Source of the DNA: Brachionus plicatilis
Taxonomy: Eukaryota > Rotifera > Eurotatoria > Ploima > Brachionidae
Assembly (NCBI GenBank): GCA_010279815.1
Contig: QEOQ01000479.1
Span: forward strand, 88,404-152,403
Reading direction: 5' to 3'
Length of the DNA: 64,000 nt
The position numbers and the translations under genes were made by a program. Below are positions 55,716 to 64,000 of the stretch, one piece after another (positions within the stretch are counted from its first letter, which is position 1; each line of letters begins with the position of its first letter). The notes below the pieces were generated by a model. That model saw nothing but the letters and a program-made list of their open reading frames with translations, did not search any database and had not been told where the DNA came from.

Positions 55716-56462
55716 ATGCTGAATTGCGATTCTAAGTCATTTTTGGCATATATTTTGGTCATTAGTAATCAGGTGCAAATAATTCACCTTTCCCCGTTAG
55801 AAAATACAAGCGTTGAATCTACTTTTATGGCTAAACCAGAATTCGAAGTAGCCTTAGTAATTTTAATTTCAGTTTTACTTCTTCTCGGAGTTTTTTTATT
55901 CACTGTTGTCTGTAGTTTTGTTTGTTATATTTTGCAAGACTACAGTCTGTGCCAGAATGATAGTTGGTGCCAGTTTTTTAACCGAGACTTTAAAGTCGAA
56001 TCGAAAAAAAGTGAAATTTTTTCCATTAATATAGAGGAATCAAATCGAAAAAATTCTGCTGATTCATTGAAAGCACCCTTATTCGAATCTGAAAAAGCAA
56101 TTGATTTTTATGGAACTAAATCAGAAGATTCAGATGAAACCATCAATTATTGTAATAGTGTTGGCGATGATTTTTTCTTTAATAGACAAGGTTCAAATAT
56201 GTATTCGTTTCGCAAAAATGAAATGACTGTAAAACAAACTCTTGAGCCAGAAAATTTGGATCCGTACACCAGCTATTTTATCATTAGTCCATTACCCGAT
56301 TCAAAGAATGATCTCTTGGAAAGTCATCTGAATGATTTGGAAAACATAGAACAACACCTTTCAAAGTCTTTATCCGAATTGAGTGAATTACACAAAAAAT
56401 TGTGTCCGGAAAACCAAGAAATTTCGGAAGATGCTAAAAAACTTGAAGAATCAAATGAATAA
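55716..56462 (+). CDS. Unrecognised single-pass membrane protein, 248 aa
   Basis: I do not recognise this protein. A single open exon with an ordinary stop. An N-terminal hydrophobic stretch (SFLAYILVISNQVQIIHL) may be a signal peptide. A strong transmembrane helix follows at about 45-70 (VALVILISVLLLLGVFLF, then TVVCSFVCYIL). Next comes a Cys-containing juxtamembrane segment (LCQNDSWCQFF) and a 150-residue acidic S/E/N-rich cytosolic tail with YFIISPLP, ending in a short amphipathic or coiled-coil stretch (NIEQHLSKSLSELSELHKKL). The shape suggests a type I membrane adaptor or receptor-like protein. Codon use and stop context look like a real gene. Its stop is 76 bp from the LRRC27 stop on the other strand, so the 3' ends converge and may overlap. 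Confidence 0.65.
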   Translation: MLNCDSKSFLAYILVISNQVQIIHLSPLENTSVESTFMAKPEFEVALVILISVLLLLGVFLFTVVCSFVCYILQDYSLCQNDSWCQFFNRDFKVESKKSEIFSINIEESNRKNSADSLKAPLFESEKAIDFYGTKSEDSDETINYCNSVGDDFFFNRQGSNMYSFRKNEMTVKQTLEPENLDPYTSYFIISPLPDSKNDLLESHLNDLENIEQHLSKSLSELSELHKKLCPENQEISEDAKKLEESNE

Positions 56463-56538
56463 AAATGAGTATTTATTTTTAAAAAATTTTATTTAAATAT
56501 AATTCTAGAAAATAAATAATTTTAAAAACAAAGTAAAA

Positions 56539-59500
56539 CTATTTTCTTAGTTTAGACACATTGGATGTTTTTTTTTTATTGTGCAATTTAGCTGTTTCAC
56601 GAAATTTGAGCCCACCAGTATAAGCTCTAATATTAAATTGAAGTTCATATCTTCTTTGTTCAATTTCTCGTTGAATTCCTTTCAATTCTCTCAAGTCTTT
56701 AGCTGCTTGTAGTTTGTCATATTTTGGATTATCACTTTTGTTGTCGCGTCGATTCAATAATTTGATTGTGTATTCTCTTATTTTGTCCTGGAGCATGTGA
56801 TCTCTAATTCTCCTTTTGAATAAATTTGTTTATTGGTCAAGAATTGATTTAAAAAAATTATTTTTTCAAGAACAAAAAAGAAAGTGTGCTTTTTTCTTCC
56901 CCTGAACATGATAAGTTTTTAATCGAATAATAATTGGTGAAGAGTTGTGAACAAATATACAATTTTTTTAGATACAAAGTAGTCAATGTATACAACAATC
57001 TTGACAGCAAAATTTCTAACTCAAATTCTTTTTACATTTTTAAAACCAAATTTTTAAAGCTTATTTAAAAAAAGCTATGGTAAGGAGATTGAATCCTCAT
57101 TTCATGTGCCTAGCACATCACAGCTTATTTTTATTATTTTATAAAATTTTTATCATTCATCAATATTTTTTTTTTAAACAAAACTAATTACAAAATATTT
57201 TAAAATTTTATTTTTAAATTTTTTAGTTGAATTTTTTCTAGTTTTTATCAATTATCCTATCTATGAAATTAATTATTTTGGGTGAGAATTAAAAACAAAT
57301 AAAGAGAGATTAAAATATATTATAAATGGGATTCACGCATAAAAAGAAAACTCTTAATTTAAAATGATGAAAAACGCATTAAATTAATTTATTGAAATGT
57401 GAAAATCACATAATAAAATATTCATCTTTTTTCATTTAAAATAAAGTTTTTGTTAAACAACAATGTAAATGTCTAATTGCTGATTCTTAAAAGTTTCTAG
57501 ATTTTTTTGATTTTTTTTATTTTCATCTTTTAAATTTAATTTTTTCTTTAAAAGTTAAGATCACAAAAATAAAAATGAAAATCAATTAAAAAAGTTAAGA
57601 ACACATTTAGAAAATAACTTTTATGTGTTGATTAACATTTGAAAAATATTTTTGAAAGATTTAGTTATGTGTGCTGTTTTGTTAGTTTCAATTTTTTTAT
57701 TTGGTTTTTATCCTCAATCAATGATTATAAAAGGGCATTTCATTCTCATCTTTTTGATGTTAGGGATGAGAGTTTGATACGCCATGTCTTGACCACAACT
57801 TCCTCTCGTTCTCAAAGCATTATTGCTTGTCCTTTTAGCTGGACAGATTGATAGCCCGTCGCATATCTCAAATCAAAATATGTCAAGAGTGAATGTAATC
57901 AAATTTGAACAAAAGGCAATTTAAGTCAAGTTCCTTCTAGATTAAAATTAAAATATCTTATCTAAATTTTTTAAGCTAATTTCCTAAATTATAAAAAAGA
58001 TAAAATTTTTTTCTTTATCTTAATATTTATTTCAATCGATTAAACTTATTTTTCAGTCGATTGAAGTAGATTCTCAACACTAATTTATTTGATATTATAT
58101 TATTTTATTGAAATTTTTTATCCCCTAATAGTATTAAATATTAATTACATCTTTACTTTATCTCATTTTTCTTTTTTACATTTAAATTACTAAATAAATT
58201 TTCACACTTGTAATTGGTATTAATCACTTGAATAATTTAAAAAAATTCTTCCTAATTTTAAAATTATTTAAAAGAACAATACAATATCGAAAACAAAGAC
58301 TAATTTAAAAATTTTGATAACGCCTCAAGTGCCTCATTGCTGCTTCTATCATAGACGAAAATTTAAAAAAAATATTGTAACTTCAAACAATAAGTCGAAA
58401 ACTTAAATTCTGTGTTTTAATAAAATAAAATTTGCAATTGCAAGATCAATATTCTTTTTTAATTTACAGCTTTAAGTTTATTTTATATCTTTATTAAAAT
58501 TCTTAGACTAAATAGCTCACTTCTTCTTCAAGTATAATATAATTCCTATAGTATAATAATAATATAATTGATTGATATTAACCGCAATCACAATAATGAT
58601 CAAAATTCAAACACCGTTTAAGGCCAAGTCCTGATTAAGCTTATCTAAGCAGAAAACAAATTTCTTACCTTTCTTCCTCGATACGCATCAATGTTTCAGG
58701 AGATAATGATCGCATTCTTTCCATTCTCAACTTTTTATCTAATTCTTCTCTTTCTTCGTTTGTCATAACTCTTAGATGGTCTTCGCTAATATCAAATGGT
58801 GCATTCATTACAGGTTCTGTATAATCTACGCCTTTTATCATCCGCTTGTGCAAAAGTTTTCGTTGTTCTTTTCTAAAGTTTTCTTTAAATTTATATATGA
58901 CAACTTTGTCATTAAACTTTTGAATTTTTGAGTCTATTGTTTCTTTCTCTTTCTTAAATTTGAATTTTTTAAATGATGATCAAGATTTGTTATTTCATTT
59001 TACCTTATAATGTCCAATAGCTCCTTTTTCAAGCGCTTTTTCATATTTTTCATTTTTATAAATGGTCATATCATTGGGTATATTCCTTTTATTCAAAATT
59101 TTCATTACATTTCTGCTATCGATATGAATTTATATTAAATAAAAAAATTAAATGCTGCGAATTAGAGTTTAAAGTTTTTTAAATGCTTTTTTTACCTCAA
59201 TCTATTAGCATTTACTTTTGCGGTATTTATTCTCTCTCTTATGTCATATTTAGCGTATTTGGCGTCTAATGGACGCATTGGGAAAGTTCTAAGCGGAAAT
59301 TTTGAAACGGATATAGCTCTCTGATCGCAGCTTTTAGTTTTAAACTTTAAATATTTTTTTATATCTAAAATTATTTAATTGAATTGTAAAACTTATTTGG
59401 TTACTTGTTTAAAATTTTTTTTGAAATAATTCTTTTTGGTTGAAAACTCGTCTCATCATCACTGGCCCATATATCATCAGTTACGCTTCTAATGTCACTT

Positions 59501-61594
59501 ATGTCATTATCACTCATTTTTGTTGGCGTTTTTCCATCTTTAATTTGAGAGTTGAAAAAATCTGTTTTTAAAAATTCCATTATAGCTTTGCATCCGTTTT
59601 GTACAATGTCCAAAGGTGGGTATTCGATTGGGTTATCTGTTAAATTGAGAGCATTTAAATTTTTCAGAGTAGATATTTCACAAGGTAGATATTTTATTTG
59701 ATTGTTTTCCAGTAACAAATAGCGTAAATTTTCATGATTTTCCAGTCCTTTTGTCGGAAGTTGAGTGATCTGATTATTTCGTAGCTAAAAGACAAAACAT
59801 TGGTTTTATTTGCAACTTTTCTGACTTTATTTGTTTTTAAAATCAAAAACTATAATTTTTGAGCTTTAATATAGCTTTTTGCATGACTTAAATTTTTTTT
59901 TTAAATCAAAGACAAATTTTGGAATTAAGTAAAAGAAAAAAAAGATATTTTTCATTTACGATGGTTTCAAAATTTAGATTTTTAAATAAACAACAATTTA
60001 AAATAGAAAATTAATTTCCTGTTTCATAATTTTGTCAATCTAAATTTATAAAAAAGTCGGCAAAATCGAATCAGTGTTTACTTAAATCTTTGAAAAAAAA
60101 TGATATTAAGAAATTTACTGCCAACAATAGTATGTGTGTATGTGATTTATGTTTAATAATAAACTGAACTAAACATTATATTAAATTGAAGTTTGGAGTT
60201 TATTTTGGGATTCATTTTTTCTTATTCAATCTAAATTTTTGAATTTATTACAAAGAACTTTGACAGTTTAATGATTTTTAAAGGTGCCAGAGTTTTAAAA
60301 TTTCCTAATATTTCTCCTTTTAATTTCTTGTATGATACAATACTATTTTCATTTTACCTATCCAGTAAAATAGTAAATTTGAATTTTTTTAAATAAATTT
60401 GTTGAAAATATTTCAATGCTTTTTCTTTGAATGTGTCAAGGAAATAAAAAGCTTATCAGATAAATGCGAGAAGCATTCCAACAACAGATTAAGGGACGCT
60501 TTTTAAGTCCCTGATTTAAGCATAAATTTAAATGGAAGGTCATAAATAAAAAAAAATAAAAGCCTTTTATAAAGCTTCGATCAGTTGAATGTTTATATTA
60601 TTTTAAGATTTACAGTAATATAATCATAGGGAAAGCTACGAAAAAAGCATTATTTATTTTTTAATTTTTTCATAGAGTTTATTTTGTTTAAAATTTTAAT
60701 TGTGCACAATTTTTTATAAATAACCGAAAAAGCTATTTTCTTGTTTTTTTAAATTATACTAAAAATAACTAAAATAAACGATTAATCATCAGTAAATTAC
60801 TAAATGGAAGAACTAATGATATAATATCACATTAAGAATTAAGAAAATATCTACCAAAATAAGATCTCTACTATGTTTCAAAGAAAAAAATAATCCAATT
60901 CAATTTAATTAAGGAATTTAAAGATCAAATTTAAAAAATATAAAATTTTTTTTTAAAAATACTGGTATATTTCTTAATATTATTAAAATACTCATATTTA
61001 TAGTTATTTGATATAATTATGAAAAATAACTTACATCAAGCCACTTTAGATTTGGAAATAACTCAAAAAAGTCCTCTGGTAATTTTTCAAGATGATTTCC
61101 CTCAAGATATAAATACTAAAATAATAAAAAAATTTTGAAAAATTTTCAAAAAATGGATTTAGTAATACTTCTAGTTTCTCTAATTCACCAAGTTTTCTAG
61201 GAATTTTGGATAATTTCTTTTTACTCAAGTCTAAACCATTTGCATTAAAATCAATCGCTTTTTGAATAAACTCCAATAATTCTTCAAATTCTTTTTTATC
61301 ATTTTGATAGTCGTTTTCGGACAAAAATTCATCATCATCGTCTTCCTCACGTTCATTTTTGTACTCGTTCTCAATGTCAAAATTTGTTGCTTTCTCCTCG
61401 TTAGTATTTGTATTAGAAACTATGTCTTCGAAGCCAGTATCTTTGCTTTTTTCACTTCCCTCATCATCATTTTCCAAGTTAAATTCTTCTTTTATCATTT
61501 TAATAATGTTCTCAACTTGAACTTCCTGTGATTCGAGATTTGCATCTTGATCTTTGTAGGTCTTAACAATTTCGTTTTCATTTATGTCATCCAT
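56539..61594 (-). CDS. LRRC27: Leucine-rich repeat protein LRRC27
   Basis: Leucine-rich repeat protein with a charged helical tail; its function is poorly known, with ciliary and testis links in vertebrates. The start ATG at 61594 gives an acidic N-terminus (YKNEREEDDDDEFLSEN). LRR exons: 61594-61169 (LDLSKKKLSKIPRKLGELE), 61115-61035 (YLYLEGNHLEKLPEDFFELF), 59784-59405 (LRNNQITQLPTKGL, YLLLENNQIKYLPCEIS, ALNLTDNPIEYPP). Later exons near 59210-59325 and 58990-59120, and 58672 to about 58950, carry basic helices (FPLRTFPMRPLDAKYAKY; MRIEEER). The last exon, about 56815-56539 (IRDHMLQDKIREYTIKLL ... KLRK stop), matches the LRRC27 C-terminus (LEEKIKQHVLQM and following in human). Domain order and the gap between LRRs and tail agree with LRRC27. 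Introns of 1.25 and 1.85 kb interrupt the gene. Confidence 0.88.
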
Positions 61595-61903
61595 TTTTTG
61601 TAATTGTTATACTTTGAAATTTAGATTTTACTTCAAATAATGATTTAAGCAATTTGAAAATTTTACCCTTAGTAACTAATTTTCTAGTCTTGGAAACCAA
61701 ATCGTAATTTTCTTTCATCAGACAAAAACATTGCTCATTCTCATAGTTTTGAACAATTTCAAATAAAAGCGAAAAAAAAAACTTATCTACAATTTTTTCT
61801 ATGACTATTAGTGTATTGTTGCTTATCTAAAAATCTAAATTTTGAAACCATCTTAAAAATATTGTAAATGAAAAATGTCATTTTCTTTTCTTTTACTTTA
61901 TTC
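61595..61903. other. LRRC27 upstream region
   Basis: Presumed LRRC27 promoter, AT-rich. A partial X-box half-site (AGTAAC) near 61670 is too weak to call. Confidence 0.35.
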
Positions 61904-62170
61904 CAAAATGGCATTGTGAAATTTCATGCAACTTCCAATACAAAAATAGAAAAATTCTTTACTCGTGACTTTTAAACCACAATAATTGACGGTATTCGTC
62001 TAGGCTGATAAAGAGACTATTGATACTATTTTTTCAAGATTTTTTTACACTTAATTTGCTTATTATTTAAATCTTTATTTTGACGAGAATACCGTCATTT
62101 TGGTAGAAATTGTGAATTTTCATACAAGACTTATAATACAAAAATAAAAAAATTTTATAACTTTTGTTCT
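61904..62170. repeat. Direct repeat D, two copies around an inverted repeat
   Basis: Two diverged direct copies (61904-61975 and 62101-62165) share a GTGAAATTTCATGCAA-like core followed by AATACAAAAATA. Between them, 61987-62000 (TGACGGTATTCGTC) and 62082-62097 (GACGAGAATACCGTCA) form an inverted repeat. A third copy of D lies at 62770-62815 (GGCATTTTGAATTTTCATAC). Confidence 0.6.
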
Positions 62171-62310
62171 AAATGTCAAAAACTTGTTCTGTAAATGAAA
62201 GAAAGTGAAGCACCTTTTGTTTCACCTACTGCGGAAGTCTGCAAAATTGCACGCTTTTTAAAAGTATTAAAAATAAAACGCAATTAATTAACATAGATTT
62301 TGCAAATTTG

Positions 62311-62350
62311 ATAAAGTGCGGACTTGGACTCTAATTTGGACTTATAAACA
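62311..62350. repeat. Dispersed repeat family A, fragment
   Basis: AAAGTGCGGACTTGGACTCT followed by AATTTGGACTTATAAACAAC resembles the hairpin end of the copies at 4441-4590 and 9131-9260. Short and diverged. Confidence 0.4.
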
Positions 62351-62769
62351 ACTCTGCCATATATACAATAAGGAAGAATTCACAAATTTATAAAATAAAT
62401 CCTAATTGACCTGCTTAGGGTTCAAAAGAATCAAAGTTCCGCAGTACCCAAATGACTTTTTCTCAATAAAAATATCAATCATCATCACCATCATCATTTT
62501 TAGATTTAGTAAAACTTATTACAATTAAAATCTTAACTTAAATAAAAAAATTAATTTTGAAAGATTTCTGTTTTGAAAATGTTGAAATGAGAAAAAAAAA
62601 TTTTATAAATTTTATTAATTTTAAGTTTGAAATAAAAATGATATTCAAAAGTTGTAAACTGATTCAAATAATAAATAATTGTCTCTCTCTTTACATTGAT
62701 TGAATTTTTTTATTTCAAGTGATACTGAACAGGATATCATATATATATCATATATAGGAGTGAGAAAAA

Positions 62770-62815
62770 GGGCATTTTGAATTTTCATACAAACCTTCCA
62801 AAGATAAAATTCTTT
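62770..62815. repeat. Direct repeat D, third copy
   Basis: GGCATTTTGAATTTTCATAC followed by AAACCTTCCAAAGA matches the core of the copies at 61904 and 62101. It follows a short AT dinucleotide stretch (ATATATATCATATATAGG near 62740). Confidence 0.5.
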
Positions 62816-62958
62816 TCAATTAATTTAAATTGAAAAAATTGAGCTTTTTAAACTTTATTGATGAAAAAACATGAAACAAAATGTGTTTCACTCAAATTCA
62901 ACAACAAAAAAAATTGATTTATAATTAATTTTTAAAGGAAATAATGATCAAAAAAAAT

Positions 62959-63060
62959 ATTAATAATATAATAATAATTACAATAAAAAGCTACAGCAAG
63001 CGAGCTTGTGAAGATGGCTTACTCGGAAGCCATCTATTGTAGCTAATCGTGCAAAAATCG
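62959..63060 (-). mobile_element. LINE/SINE 3' tail, family B copy 2
   Basis: Read on the minus strand: AGCTACAATAGATGGCTTCC, GAGTAAGCCATC, then CACAAGCTCGCTTGCTGTAG and CTTTTTATTG followed by (ATT)n. It contains a perfect 8-bp stem GATGGCTT-ACTCGG-AAGCCATC and outer arms AGCTACA/TGTAGCT. It is homologous to 17531-17640, where the inner stem differs in sequence but remains pairable, as expected of a selected RNA hairpin. Confidence 0.65.
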
Positions 63061-63727
63061 AGAGATAAATTAAGGAACCACAATGAAAGTTACAGAGACG
63101 AAACTGAGGTACAAGACGAATACGAGAGATAATAAATTGGTGTGTTAAGTAGATTTGTAGTAGTTTAAAAAATTTGTCATTAATAGGAAATAAATAAAAA
63201 ATAAATTAAATAATGGTACTAAAGTATAAAAAACTAAGAAGAGATGAATAATTACATATATAGGTACAATTGATTAAGAAAAAATAGGGACATTACAGAT
63301 ATTACATAAGATTATAAAGAACATTACAGGATAAAGAAAAAGATCGAAAAGAATAGAAAATAATTTACAGAAAATATAGTTACAAATTTAAATATAGATA
63401 GAAAATTTCGAATATGTAGTTACAAGATTGTATATAAAGAAAGGTGTTCAATATTTTGAGATTAGACTTAAATCATTATTAGACTTTAGTCATCTTTACT
63501 AAAATAATTTTGAATTTGGTGGTTATAATTGTAAAGAAATACAACTTGCAAGTTTAGATTTATTTATTTTAGTTATTAAAATATTAAATTTTCAATTCTA
63601 AATTAACATACAATTTGATTAAAAATAATTAATTTATTGCCAAAAAATCCATTTTTTAAAAAGAATGTAAATTTTATGTAGAATTTTTGTATGAGTATTC
63701 AAAATGCCAAGAAGCTCAACGAATTGA
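63061..63727. other. Spacer, possibly the body of the family B element
   Basis: AT-rich with purine-rich stretches (63060-63420). It could be the degraded 3' UTR of the minus-strand element ending at 62959. No reading frame. Confidence 0.35.
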
Positions 63728-63892
63728 AGTCAAAGGGAAAAGATAAAAAAAAATCGCACTTTACCGAAATGGAACGTCTTACCAAATTTTATCCTGAACT
63801 CTTTGTCTGTCAATGAATTCAAAAACTATCTGGATCAATATCTTAGCGTTACCAACACTGAAGCACTAAGACTTGGACCAATAAATGCTTGA
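63728..63892 (+). pseudogene. C-terminal fragment of a non-LTR retrotransposon ORF2
   Basis: The open segment reads KWNVLPNFILNSLSVNEF, KNYLDQYL, then 19 residues and a stop at 63890-63892. The pattern WNxLP...VxSxxSVNxFKxxLDxYL is the usual C-terminus of reverse transcriptase polyproteins in Jockey/CR1/RTE-like LINEs. The upstream frame is stopped (TGA at 63725-63727) and another frame with an ATG at 63692 overlaps it, so the copy is broken and 5'-truncated. No RT catalytic motif is present. Confidence 0.6.
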
Positions 63893-64000
63893 TAACTTTT
63901 TTTGATATGAAGTTAGAAGAAAAATTAATTAATCTTCATGACAAAAAAAAATCACCATAAATCATCGTCAAACATGTAAAATAAGCAAAATGCGAAACGT

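Noticed and set aside
57070..57125. tRNA-like string GGTAAGGAGATTGAATCCTC
   Set aside because: No acceptor or anticodon stems can be formed.
62470..62500. ATC/CAT trinucleotide run as a possible CRISPR-like or functional array
   Set aside because: It is a short simple-sequence microsatellite; there are no spacers.

Overview
The window is a stretch of a very AT-rich animal nuclear genome. Multi-exon genes have GT-AG introns, many of them only 49-60 nt, and are separated by long A/T-rich spacers. The gene set (ZZEF1, DDX41, ferrochelatase with iron-sulfur cysteines, LC8 dynein light chain, Ack-type kinase, TBC1D12/14, VIP36 lectin, LRRC27, a Ly6-type protein, a nuclear tRNA-Trp) is metazoan. 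Base composition, short introns and ciliary genes would suit a small spiralian such as a monogonont rotifer, but that is inference from memory and not proven by the sequence.

Layout: 1-11904 (-) is most of a ZZEF1 orthologue whose 3' end lies beyond the left edge. 11905-15240 is spacer with an assembly gap at 13012-13137. 15607-23654 (+) is a 12-exon RasGEF protein with a long disordered N-terminus and an HR1-like coiled coil. 24296-24731 is a terminal-inverted-repeat element carrying an AT-hook coding remnant. 25455-26762 (-) is LMAN2/VIP36; 27127-30307 (+) is DDX41; 31996-32265 (-) is LC8 (DYNLL). A 5.7 kb spacer follows. 37975-39537 (-) is ferrochelatase; 40846-43094 (-) is an ACK/TNK2 kinase. 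45452-46103 (+) is a small four-exon Ly6/three-finger-type secreted or GPI-linked protein. 49188-52598 (+) is TBC1D12/14. 54733-54804 (-) is tRNA-Trp(CCA), followed at once by a 324 bp foldback element. 55716-56462 (+) is an unrecognised single-pass membrane protein. 56539-61594 (-) is LRRC27. The right end is repeat-rich and holds a LINE 3' tail, direct repeats and a broken C-terminus of a LINE reverse-transcriptase ORF.

The genes do not form one pathway. They are ordinary neighbours, each with its own promoter, and no operon-like spacing is visible. Several concern membrane traffic (LMAN2, TBC1D12/14), small-GTPase signalling (RasGEF, ACK, TBC) or dynein and cilia (LC8, LRRC27). The non-coding part holds at least six repeat families, several present in two or more copies here. 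The strongest unusual items are the RasGEF with an HR1-like segment, the TIR element with its AT-hook remnant, the near-perfect foldback element beside the tRNA, and a hammerhead-like core between direct repeats. Exon joins were worked out by hand from reading frame, splice dinucleotides and remembered family sequence. For six genes (RasGEF, DDX41, TBC1D12/14, TNK2, the Ly6-type gene and LC8) the summed coding lengths are exact multiples of three.
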